From the NCBI GenBank assembly GCA_022925895.1, contig JAKSYS010000027.1:124001-188000 (forward strand): a DNA stretch of 64,000 nucleotides, given 5' to 3'. The notes below the pieces were generated by a model. It saw nothing but the letters and a program-made list of their open reading frames with translations, was not told where the DNA came from and did not search any database. The stretch comes from Fragilaria crotonensis. Taxonomy: Eukaryota; Bacillariophyta; Fragilariophyceae; Fragilariales; Fragilariaceae. Below are positions 34,857-45,543 of the stretch, piece after piece; within the stretch, counting starts at the first letter, position 1; each line of letters starts with the position of its first letter. The translations under genes and the position numbers were made by a program.

Positions 34857-35448
34857 AATTGTCCGACTACCACCTGCCAGGTGTGATACCTGGAGTTAGT
34901 GACCTAGAATCGTTCCGCAGTAAGTGTTACTCTCGAGTACGAGGACACGCTACAGCTTACAGGGGTTCACAGCCGACACCTTGCTGCAAAGGGCAACGTG
35001 ACTACTCGCCCCTCGGCGTCACGAAAAGCTGGTTGTTGATTTCTGATGACTTTTCTTAGACCTAGATGAAGAGCGTTCGATGCAATTTCAACAGACAATC
35101 GACAATACTCCATGGATCAATGACAGGATACCGTCAATATTGATTTATGGGCGATGAACGGCGATTGTTGATGACAGTTCCCGTCGCATGAGTTTGCACG
35201 GCATTGCCCAAACTGGTAAATTGTTTTTACTGTAGTATGACATACTTCGTACTTGAGTACTGTACTACCCGTACAACTATAGGCTCGCAAACAAGCGTAA
35301 TAAGACTAGCCACCAGTAGTAAGGAAAAAATTCCAGTAACACCAATTAAGTTTCGTTTTTCAAGGAGAATGTCTACAATATTAACATAACCTTCTTCGTA
35401 GGAGGCGTGAGCACTCTACTAGGTAACAATTTGTGCGAGGTCAAAAAG
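34857..35448. other. Intergenic region upstream of ferroportin
   Basis: 590 bp, with a GTAC-rich patch at 35225-35290. No gene was recognised; it contains the ferroportin promoter and the HMG gene's 3' flank. Confidence 0.55.
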
Positions 35449-36713
35449 TCAGGCTGTCCTGGTCTTAAAATGTTCAGTGACGTCAACCGCGTCTTCGGGT
35501 ACATGATGGTATTGATACATTGGTTGAAAGTGGTACAGCATGGAAGCGTTGTTTTGCACAGGTTGATATACAATGTTTTGTACAGGCTGATAATCTGCAA
35601 ATGGACAGAAGTAGGTTAAGGCGACAGTCCACCCAACATTGATACAATTTGGAACAGCATGTGACCAACGAACGTACCATCCATGCATATCGACGAATGA
35701 GGAGCCATTGCAACCTGATCCGTGCGTATCACATTTGGAGACTCAATAAAGCCGCTTTGTGGGGCAGACAGATCGTCCGTACCGGTATTGTGTGTCGCTT
35801 GCGGATCATTGCCAGGAGGGATGATTGCAGTCGCTGTTGGTATAGAAGTTCCCTGCGGCTGTGGAGACATGGGATTCACAATGGGTTGAAAGTATGTAAG
35901 CGGAGGAGGGGGGACTGATAGAAACCGGGTCGTCGTAGAGTGATGAGTTGGCACATGAGGAAGCAGCAGCCGCTGGTGCTGTACGTAGTTACAATTGGGA
36001 ATAAGATTCATGGGCACGTAAACCTGAGCACCGACTCCAGTGCCGTTTGTATGATACCCAGACTTGATCCACTCTTCAGCCACGAGCTGCCGATGCTCCC
36101 GAACAGCCTTTTCTTCTTCATCTTTCTGCTTGCGCCATTCTGCAATATCTTTGTTATACACACTACGTTCTTTCTTTTCCCTCTCGATAAAAGGCATCCT
36201 CTCATCTTCGGCGGCAGCCTTCCACAGTTCCCCCAGCAATCTCGATAAGTCAGTGTTTTTCAACCCAGGATGAAGATTCTTCAATTCCCTTCGCTTTTGT
36301 TGCGAATAGAACAAAAACGCCGACATGGGTCGCTTGGGTGCCGATGGATCCTTGCGGGAGCGCTTGGAGGGTATCACCCACGGTCCTGTGTAGAGTGATC
36401 GTTCTGCATTGTACCGTTCCTTATCAAACCGTGCTCGTTCCGACCATTCGCGGCGCTCGTTCTCCGATAGCGCCTTCCATTCGTCGGACACAAGTTTCGA
36501 AATGGAAGTAACGTTGGTGCGAGCTCCGAGTTGCTGGCGATGCTTGTCCATGCGGTGAATGGAGAAGAGAATGTAGGGCGATTTGAAACGTTTCGGAGCA
36601 CCCGGGGCTTTGCGGAAGGTTTTCTCGGGAGCATTGCGCTTCTTTCCTCCTCCGCGTTGATCCACGGCGACTACGGCACAAGCATCACCATCTAATGATG
36701 ATGGTTCTACCAT
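35449..36713 (-). CDS. Two-HMG-box protein
   Basis: Exons 35678-36713 and 35449-35594 join across an 83-bp intron (donor GTACGT, acceptor TTTGCAG, phase 1) to 393 aa. HMG box 1 spans about 38-104 ('GAPKRFKSPYILFSIHRMDKHR...') and box 2 about 125-195 ('SAPKRPMSAFLFYSQQKRRELK...'), both with the basic/aromatic DNA-binding pattern, followed by a charged helix. The C-terminal half is Pro/Gln/Tyr-rich with repeated 'YQPVQN', an activation-domain-like composition. Unspliced, the frame ends soon after the donor; the second exon's conserved-looking frame and its copy at 30.7 kb support the join. The ATG at 36713 is preferred over a more upstream in-frame ATG. It probably bends DNA in chromatin or transcription. 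Confidence 0.85.
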
Positions 36714-38541
36714 TGTTATCAACGCCAGAGTCAGCGAATCAGAAGTCGAGGCTTCTGACTTTCTGATTCGAACTGGATCAAGCGAATCTGCTCCCTGATG
36801 TGAGATTCTAACAAGTTTGGGTCTTGAAATGAAGCCGCAGCTGAAAGATCGTGAATCATGAATAAAGAAAGTATACTTGAATGTGCGAATTTCTGGTATG
36901 ACAAAAACGAAACAACATAAAAAATGTAACAAGGAGGAGAAGCAGTACATAACTCAATACTGACGTATGTACATGTTCAAGTACCGTACATCCGTACGAA
37001 TTATGTTGTCAAAAGCCAAAACGGAACTTCTGTGTCGGCAAGCTGCTTCGGAGTTTTCAATTGCGCCTGTCTGTTGCCAAGTTTCCACCAGCCACCAGCC
37101 ACCCAGCCAGGTTCGTGTCTGTCCTCTCATCCTCTCAAAAAATGAGCAGATGTTTCTACCGGTAGCTAGCTAGCGCATCTGTCTACAGTACTACGAGGTA
37201 GTTTTCCAAGGAACAAAATTTAAGACCAGGTCATCAAAATCAACCCCAAGGTCAGATTTTTTTAAACCCTCCGGCCTGTCATTTTGTCATTTTTGATGTG
37301 GTACTTCTAAATCATTAGTGATACGATTGCATTGTCCGTGAATAATGTATCCTTTATCAAATTGCATTTCCATCACCATGATGAGCAGTTCCGATGCATG
37401 CCATGAGTCACCACCAAGCCAGCAAACTACCAAACACATAACTTCCTTGGCTTCCTCAGAACTTTATTAAGAATGGGACCCGGGGGTTTACGCTGAATAG
37501 TAGTGCTTCAATGCAGCCCAGAACATTGTGTGGTGCTCACCAGAAGAAGGAGCGACAAGCTCTTCAAGGCTCACATTTGATATCATGATTGCTAAATAGT
37601 AGTAGGCAAATCAAGGATTTGATTTAAAACTTGTAATGCACATTTGTCTCAGCATTGACAAGAACAAATCCTCTTGCTTCATTAATCTCAGCTCTCAGCT
37701 AGGACAGCTAGTACGTGCTGGTTGTACAAAAGATTGTGTGTTCAGTTGCAGTGAAATACAATTTCTTAGATCCTCATCCCACGGCCGGACAATAGTGGAT
37801 GGTGGTTGCACTTTCAACATAACTGGGAAATGTCTTGCATTTATGATGTTGTGTCTACTTTTGCTATGGTCATCATTCTCATTATTCTTGCGGCCGAGGT
37901 TTGTACTCATCTTTTGACCGGATCAGGTACAATTAAAATCCCGATGGATTTCTCTAACATCCCCCTTGGGTTTCTTGTGCATTATGGAGAGGAGTGCTAC
38001 AAGTACTACATGTTAAGTTCAGAAATGAAGTCACACGTCACACTACTTGAACATCGCCCATTTGATGATCAAAGGTTGACTATTTTCACGGCTGTTTTTC
38101 GACAGAAAAGTGCACGGAGCGTTGAATTTGCAAGTTTACTACAGTACTAGTAGAACACCAAAAATTCTGGAGGGAAAAGCGAAAGTAAATTGAAACGCGT
38201 GAAAAAAGGAAAGAGAAAAAACATTTGCTCCCTACTCCTGACGCCCGACGGACTCGCGACTCCTCCGGCGTCCGCCACTGGCGTCGCGACAGCGGTGGGA
38301 CGATTATCGCTCTATCGCATCAAACATCACACGGATCGAAGTCCCGCCTATCACTTTGACTGTTATCACGAGATCACTGACACACTGCAAAACAACCACA
38401 CCCTTGATTCTTGCTATTGCTGGTAGCGGCCTTTGACTGGTTTGGCGACGCGATTCCCCCTTCCTTCTCCTCTCGTTGGCATCATAATCATCACCTATAC
38501 ACTCCGACTTGACCGTCTTTACAAAAATAGTTTCCTTCACC
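36714..38541. other. Large divergent intergenic region
   Basis: 1.83 kb between the HMG and CRNKL1 genes. A GTAC-rich patch lies at 36960-37010. Bases 37250-38150 are AT-rich with open frames of about 93 and 114 codons that show no family motif; a decayed gene or element is possible. The last 300 bp are presumably the CRNKL1 promoter and 5' UTR. Confidence 0.5.
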
Positions 38542-40635
38542 ATGTCGAACAGCAATACTCGAATGAATCAAGTTAAGAATCGTGCTCCGGCACCAATTCA
38601 AATCTCTGCCGAGCAAATCATTCGCGAGGCATCCGATCGACAAGAGAAACATGTGATGGATCCAGTCGTCAAGGTGCACGATGCCGAAGAGTATCAATCA
38701 CATCTGCGGGACCGACGCAAGCACTTTGAAGATAACATACGCTACCGGCGAGATGATATTGGAAATTGGGTCAAGTATGCTCGATTTGAAGAAGAGAACA
38801 AGGAATTTGAGAGAGCGAGAAGCGTATTTGAGCGAGCACTGGAAGTCGAGCATCGGTCTTCAGAGTTGTGGATTCGGTATGCAGAATTCGAGATGAGAAA
38901 TGAATTCATCAATCATGCCAGGAACATCTTTGATAGAGCTGTACAGATATTGCCTCGTGTTGATCAACTGTGGTACAAGTATTGCTATATGGAAGAAATG
39001 GTCGGTGACATGCCCAAGTGTCGTGCAGTATGGGAAAGATGGATGAAGTGGATGCCAGACGATAATGCGTGGACTTCCTATGCAAAATTCGAGACGAGAT
39101 GTCAGCAATACGATCGAGCTGAACATGTCATGAGGAGATATGTCAATGATTACCCTTCAGCTAGAGCCTTTCTACGATTTGCGAAATGGGCGGAATTTGA
39201 TTTGAAGAAAGTGTCGCTTGCCAGAGAAATATTCGAAGGCTGCTTGTCCGAACTGGAACCAGAAGAAGCCTATCAGGCACGCGTCTTCAAGCAGTTTTCG
39301 TCCTTTGAAGAGCGACAAGGAGAATATGAACGAGCTCGAGTAATTTTCAAGCATGCTATCAAGCTCCTTAAGCTCGGAGTTGGGGACAGTCTTACAGCAG
39401 AAGAGGAAGCGGCCTTGAGTCCTTACGAAAGAGAAAAACGAAGTGAACTGTATAAGGCATATGTTGCTTTCGAAAAAAAGCACGGGGACCGGCAGGGTAT
39501 TGAAGATGTGATTTTGACGAAACAACGTGGTGAATACAAAAGGAGAATGGCGGCCGATCCTCACGACTATGATGGATGGTTTGAATGGGCAAAGCTTGAG
39601 AGTGATCATGGAGATACAGCAGCAGTGCGGGATGTTTATGAACAAGCGGTAGCCAATATTCCTCCATCCGATCAGAAGGATCACTGGCGACGATACATCT
39701 TTCTCTGGATCTACTACGCTATTTTTGAAGAGCTGAAGATGAATGATCTTGTGAGGGCCTCGCAGGTTTATGAAACCTGCTTGAGCATTATCCCTCACAA
39801 AAAATTTAGCTTCGCCAAGATTTGGATCTACGCCGCCAAGTTACACGTTCGCCGCTTGGACCTTGATGCCGCGAGAAAAATGTTGGGCAGAGCCATTGGA
39901 CTTTGTGGGAAAGAGAAGATCTACATTGAGTACATCGCGCTCGAACTTGGCCTTGGTGAGGTTGATCGCTGTCGAAAACTGTATGACAAGTACGTATCCG
40001 AAATGCCATATAATTGCAAAGCATGGTCGCGCTACGCCGACTTGGAAAAGTCTGTGGGGGAATCAGAGAGGTGCCGGGCGATCTTTGAACTTGCTATTTC
40101 TCGCGACGTGTTGGACATGCCCGATATGCTATGGAAGGGGTACATTGACTTCGAGATTGAGGAAGGCGAAGCCGAGAATGCTCGAAAGTTGTATGAACGC
40201 CTTCTCCAACGGACACATCATGTCAAAGCCTGGATTTCTTTTGCACAGTTCGAAGGCAGCGAGATTGGCAAGGGACCTACAACTGCACGATCAATCTTCC
40301 AGAAAGCGTACGATCAACTAAAGGAGGAAGGACTCAAGGAAGAGCGCGTTCTTCTACTGGATGCCTGGAGGGTCTTTGAGAAAGCTAAGGGTGACGATAA
40401 ATCAATGTCTTACGTCGATGCTAAGATGCCAAGGCGTATCAAGAAAAAGCGTATGCGAACAGACGAGGACGGAAAGGAACTGGGCTGGGAGGAGGTTTTC
40501 GACTACCACTTTCCAGACGATCAGGATGCAGCGTCAAGTAATCTCAAGATTCTGGAAATGGCCGCGAAGTGGAAAAAGCTACAGACGCAACAGCACGATG
40601 ATGACGATTCGGAATCAAATTCTGATGATGAATGA
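38542..40635 (+). CDS. CRNKL1: Crooked neck-like splicing factor (Clf1/Syf3/CRNKL1)
   Basis: A 697-aa intronless protein built from HAT (half-a-TPR) repeats, a core scaffold of the Prp19/NineTeen complex in the spliceosome. The family opening 'VKNRAPAPIQISAEQIIREASDRQ' is at residues 10-33. Repeats with the W-x2-Y-x2-F/E pattern follow without a gap ('NWVKYARFEEENKEFERARSVFERAL', 'LWIRYAEFEMRN', and so on) to about residue 640. The tail is acidic (DDDDSESNSDDE). Length and order match animal and fungal orthologues. The ATG at 38542 is chosen since it directly precedes the conserved start; an in-frame ATG at 38509 adds 11 residues. It is convergent with the next gene, with only 24 bp between the stop codons. 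Confidence 0.95.
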   Translation: MSNSNTRMNQVKNRAPAPIQISAEQIIREASDRQEKHVMDPVVKVHDAEEYQSHLRDRRKHFEDNIRYRRDDIGNWVKYARFEEENKEFERARSVFERALEVEHRSSELWIRYAEFEMRNEFINHARNIFDRAVQILPRVDQLWYKYCYMEEMVGDMPKCRAVWERWMKWMPDDNAWTSYAKFETRCQQYDRAEHVMRRYVNDYPSARAFLRFAKWAEFDLKKVSLAREIFEGCLSELEPEEAYQARVFKQFSSFEERQGEYERARVIFKHAIKLLKLGVGDSLTAEEEAALSPYEREKRSELYKAYVAFEKKHGDRQGIEDVILTKQRGEYKRRMAADPHDYDGWFEWAKLESDHGDTAAVRDVYEQAVANIPPSDQKDHWRRYIFLWIYYAIFEELKMNDLVRASQVYETCLSIIPHKKFSFAKIWIYAAKLHVRRLDLDAARKMLGRAIGLCGKEKIYIEYIALELGLGEVDRCRKLYDKYVSEMPYNCKAWSRYADLEKSVGESERCRAIFELAISRDVLDMPDMLWKGYIDFEIEEGEAENARKLYERLLQRTHHVKAWISFAQFEGSEIGKGPTTARSIFQKAYDQLKEEGLKEERVLLLDAWRVFEKAKGDDKSMSYVDAKMPRRIKKKRMRTDEDGKELGWEEVFDYHFPDDQDAASSNLKILEMAAKWKKLQTQQHDDDDSESNSDDE

Positions 40636-40659
40636 GCATAAACCTCTAAGAGAATTGCG

Positions 40660-43600
40660 TTACGTAAGCGTTCGAAGCCACTCCCTACATTCATCGTCAC
40701 AGAACACGACTTCGACCTTTTCGTTGGTAGACCAGCTGCGCTTCATAGCATTCATCACGATGCTTGTGTTTGCGTAGCTCGGAACAAACTGGGCGTTCAC
40801 TGAATCAATTGAAAGCTCGACCATGCCGTCACTGTCACTCCCAATGAGCTTTCGCATCGCAAGTTGGATTGGTCCTGGCACAGCGAATAGGTCCGACACG
40901 GTAACATCCATGTTTCTCTGGCTTTGGAATACACATCCGATTTGCTCGTATGTGTCGGCTGTGATACAAATGGTATCTGCGTCCTCAACAGCAAATCTTT
41001 CACTCGTCGCCATCCAACGACTAGCCGTGCGTTGTTTGGGTCTAGCAAATGTCAACGCTGCTGGGAAATTGCTTGACTCTCGCAAAGTTGAGTAGATCTC
41101 GCTAAGTTCAGGTGGCTGGTGTTGACCGACAAGGAGACATCCAGCGCCGACAGCTTGTCCGTTGATGAAAATGAGGTGGTCCCCAATGAGAACACCTCCA
41201 CTCTCTGTGGCTCCGCTGACAAGTTCGAATTCTTGAACGACAATCCTCTTGTTTTTCTCCTTCAACTTGAGTTCCATAGGGCCGCCCAAGTCAGCGATTC
41301 GATCGGCAGGTTTTTCGAATACTTGATGGAAAAGGTAAGGTCGGGCGAACGTCAACCTGAGAGGACGACACTGCCCTTCTTCCTCGAGAAGCTCCAAAGC
41401 TCTTTTCCTTCCAGCTCCCCCTTCTCCGAGAGTGAGCTTTCCGTTGACGTGAGTTAGGACGTCACCTCTGCGGATTGATCCATTTTTTTCGGCGGCGAGA
41501 ACAATTCCATCTTCACCCTCGAGAAAACCTTTCACCGACAAACCAAAATCATCTTGTAGAGGCACAAACTCAAGCCCTATCTCCTTGTCTTCGCTGAAAA
41601 CTACTTCGTTGGTGACAAAACTCCGAGGCTTGCATTCTTTCACCGTTTTGGCAGGACTCTTTCTTGAACGCGATCGAGAACCCTCAACGAATTTCTTGAC
41701 CCGTTCCGCATCCTCAGGGTTGGCAAGTTCGAAGAGGATCGACTTCGGGCGCGCTGGATTTTTCAGTGCTTCAAAGAGATCTTCTTGAAACTCGTATCTA
41801 GATCCATTGACAGCGACAATGGTAGCTCCTTTGAAGATGTCTGGTTCCATCTCCTTGTCGGCGCACACTGCACGAGCTTGGCTGCCCCTTGGAAAATCTA
41901 CAACCTTGAGGCGACCACTGTCGTCGTTCAATAGCAGATTCATGCCAAGTGGCAAGTTCTTGCGCCAAACCAGTTCTACCAAACCCTCGTCTTCGTCTGG
42001 TAGCCCTGCCATGATGACATTATCATCGGCTTCGATTAGTTCATCCTGAGTTTAGATAATGATGTTAGACCAGAAATTGCAGCTTTCATACAGAACTTTG
42101 CGCAGCGTACCATATTCAATCCAGTTGTTCGCAAAATCACTCCCCAATATGGAGCTAGGTTCCCGTTTAGCTGCTCAAGAATGTATCCACTCTTCGAAGT
42201 AAGAATCCCCACTATGGTCTTGACCACATAGTCTCTGAGTGCATTCTTGAACAATGCCGCAAGCTTGTTGAAGATCCACGTCAATCGACTTTCACCGTGT
42301 AGAACAAGGTCAACCTCGTCGATCGAGCAGGTGCGATCATGCAAACAGAGTACGGGTTCCCATATCATTTCACCACTCGATTCGTCCTTCTTCTTCACTT
42401 TTCTGAGCTCAAATTGAAGTCTGATTGATCCGCCGGAAAACTTCACGTCAGCTTTGCCACTTCCCTTCAGGTAAGGCATGTAGGTTTGCTCAAAGCTCCA
42501 TTCGACGTGATCAAGTACGGCTGAGATTCTCTGGACGTCGATAATCAACAGCTCGGTTGCCTTTACAACTCTGTTCGAGTCCATGGCGTCCATGTCAACT
42601 TCAAACGAAGAACTTTCGGACGGATAGTAGTTAAGGCCAGCAGAAAGTTCGGGGGCTAGCGAGGCCAAAGACCAGGCGGGCGCTTCTGGCTCTGAAGGTG
42701 GTTGTTCCTTTGGCTTGGGTTTGGTGGCTCTCATACCGGCGATTTCTGCCATTATGTCCTCTTTCTTTACTTTGAAACCTTTCAGCGATAAATTCGACAG
42801 GTTGTACAAAAGGCCATCTTTCACACCATCAAACGGTGGAACTGGCATTGACGGGAGAATTCGAAGTATAAAGTCAAGCGCTGTATCAGTCGCCGACGAC
42901 ACTAGTTGTCGCCGCGCCTTCTCATCAGTCACAGCATTTCCAGCCTTGTCAAGGATTTCATTCACGTTCAAAGTCTCGAGGTGTGACATGACAGATTCCT
43001 TCGTGATACCAGCCTTCTCTGCAATGTCCATGACGTCGCCAGCAATCTTATTGCCTGAAATACCCTCGATGGCGTCGAGGGCGATTTCGCCAGTTTTCAC
43101 GAAATTCTCACCTGCTGCCACGATGGAGTCGTCGTTGAGGATATTGACAGCTTCGTCCATCAAGCCAGAAATTGTTAATTCTCCGGATACTATTCGACGA
43201 ACGTGCTTAAGTGCGGAAATAATGGCGGGGTCGCTCATTGTCGCTTCTGCGTAGTCAAGGTGTTTCGCAATCTCCTTTGTTGCACGCTTGGCAATTGGCT
43301 CAAACAAAGCTGCAGTCCCACCCTCGCCGCTAGCAATAGCCGCAATTTCTTGCGGAGTCATTTCCTCGCCAAGATGCTTGTCCAGGCTACAGAAGACATC
43401 CTCAACCCGGAGAAGTGCAACATCTTGATATTGACTGCGATTCGACAAAACGGAGATGAGAGTTTCATGTGCATCCTTCGTTGCTCCTGGTGCATTCGAC
43501 TGCAGCTGTGTGAGCATACTTTGCATCTGTACACCACTCTCTTTCCCGCTGGCTGCAATGGATGTCAACGACCCGGCAATGATTGCATCCAGTCCGCCTT

Positions 43601-44928
43601 GAGAACCACTTCGCACCTCGATTGCATCCACTAAACGATTTCTAACCGCATCTCCCATTTCGATAGATTTGAGACGTGCCACAGCTGCGTCACCTTCAGT
43701 GAATGCTTTTGTAAGTTTGGAGCCAATCTCACCAGCCCAATTGAGTTGACCCTGCGAGAATATCGCTTTGGCACGAGACTGCAAACGGGAAGCACCTTCA
43801 AGAAATAGACTTCCAGATTTGGTTGACAGCAATCGTCCAGTGGCCTGTTGCCACTCCGAAGTCTTCCCGGAAATTGTCTCAAAAATGGAATTGAGAGTGC
43901 GATCTGACTTAGCAGCCTCCGCAAAATTGTCGAACATGGTGGTAAAGTTGGTTTCGAGCTTTTCGCGAACAGCACTGAGATCATTTGGATCAACTTCAGC
44001 ATCCTTCAAGAGTTCCTCCAAGGCTGTAAGAGCAGTATCTCGAGACTTGATGATTGCTTCGGTAAATGACGAGGGCTCGGCGTCCCCTTCTGCAATCATG
44101 ATTCCTGTCTTACGAAGCGCATCCGTCGTCGCTTTGGAAACACCCGTTGACATGAGCGCTTTCAAACGTTCCTGACCTTTCTTAAGCAAAACTGTGAGCT
44201 CTTCATCCTTGAGCATGAGATAAACTTGCTTCATATCATCCTCGTTTGGTAGATTTTCAGTAACGGTGGAAGTAATTTTGTCGACATTTTCTTTCGACGT
44301 CGTGACAGTGGCTTCAGACAAGAACTCGTCGGACTTGGTTCCCACGAACTTGGCACCTTTCTGTACAATGCTGGCCACATTCTCATCATGTAGCAACAAG
44401 GCGGTTGTGCTCTTTGCTGTTTGATCGCCTCGTCGCATGAGTTCGACAAGAAGCGGATAGAACTTGGAACTCGGCGCCGACTTGAGTCGGGTCACGCCCA
44501 CTTCGGTGTACTGACGATCCATAGTGGACCCTGATAGAACCGGAGCAACGAGGAAAGTATGCGATGAGGCATAGTATGCCAGGACATCCACTGTTTGCTC
44601 CTCATCACCCGTCACGAGGGTGGTTTTCATTCCAGGAGCCGCTGGAAGCTTTTCAAAAATCTTGGGACGCGTTTGTTGTGAGGCGGAGTTCAAGTTCAGT
44701 ACAAAGATAAAGAGCAGCAGCACACAGCAAACTTACAGCATCGGGTTGAAGATACGCCGTTGAGGTGCTTCCGATCGACTTCCCAGGAACTCTCCACATT
44801 CGCACATGATAATTCGAATGGAAGGTTTCAACGTCGGTTTCTTTGACAGAAGACTTCGTTGGACAGCTCACAATCACACCAACACCAAAGGACGTAAGAA
44901 CAACGTCTCCTGGGAGCCAGCTTGCCAT
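40660..44928 (-). CDS. Large protein with lipid-binding (TULIP-like) region and PDZ domains
   Basis: Three exons, 44737-44928, 42111-44660 and 40660-42045, join in phase 0 (donors GTAAGT and GTACGC; acceptors CCAAG and CTCAG) to 1375 aa. Residues 1-90 form a small beta domain ('SWLPGDVVLTSFGVGVIV'). A long alanine-rich helical region (about 95-660) follows. Residues about 670-910 resemble TULIP/BPI-type lipid-binding folds ('DGLLYNLSNLSLKGF', 'GSIRLQFELRKV', amphipathic 'IFNKLAALFKNALRDYVV' and 'EQLNGNLAPYW'). Exon 3 has three PDZ-like units (about 927-1015, 1052-1145, 1175-1245: 'GATIVAVNGS', 'GDVLTHVNGK', 'GDHLIFINGQ'). A role in lipid transfer or membrane scaffolding is inference only. No signal peptide was seen. 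Confidence 0.75.
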
Positions 44929-45338
44929 TGTTGAGATACAAATACTGATTTTATAATGGACACTCTCTTCTGCAACAAGGTATCCAACGGCTTCCAATCG
45001 TTTGAGATGAAACGTTTATTCTATGTGTGATGTGTCGGTACAATTGAGTCCCCTTCTGTCGCAAATCGCAGACCGAAGTCTTGATCGTCTCGCTATCATC
45101 TGTACTTGTACTCCCCTATATGAACGATGCTCAGAATCCTTTACTGTATGGGCGGCTGTAGTCTGTATTCTGTACTGCTTGTACGCGACCGGTACAGAGC
45201 AGCATACTGCTGAGAGACTCAACCGGCTGCTACTACGGTTTGCTATGTACTGTGGGAGGTCCGGTAAAATGACGTTTCTTCTCGTAGCTTCTACATGCAA
45301 TGAATACTAAGCGGAGGTGCGTGGCCGGACCTCCCCTG
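44929..45338. other. Intergenic region with short inverted repeat
   Basis: 410 bp, GTAC-rich at 45095-45260. An 11-bp inverted repeat (GGGAGGTCCGG at 45254-45264, CCGGACCTCCC at 45325-45335) ends at the hAT insertion point. Confidence 0.6.
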
Positions 45339-45543
45339 CAGGCCGTGTTAAACTGGGGTATTTTGCTTATTCTGGGGTATTTACCCCAGAACTCGTCTCG
45401 AATTCACCCCAGTTTAAAATCACGTAGAATACGTAGGAACTAGTATACTACATGTTACGTTTCGGAGGGAAACTCGTGTCGTTGGACTCGTTTATGCTTC
45501 AATTGCTGTGCTGGTTCATCAAGCAAGTGTTATCACAAAGAAA

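Noticed and set aside
37636-38150. Open frames of 93 and 114 codons between the HMG and CRNKL1 genes
   Set aside because: They overlap in different frames, are AT-rich, and show no recognisable domain; no gene is claimed.
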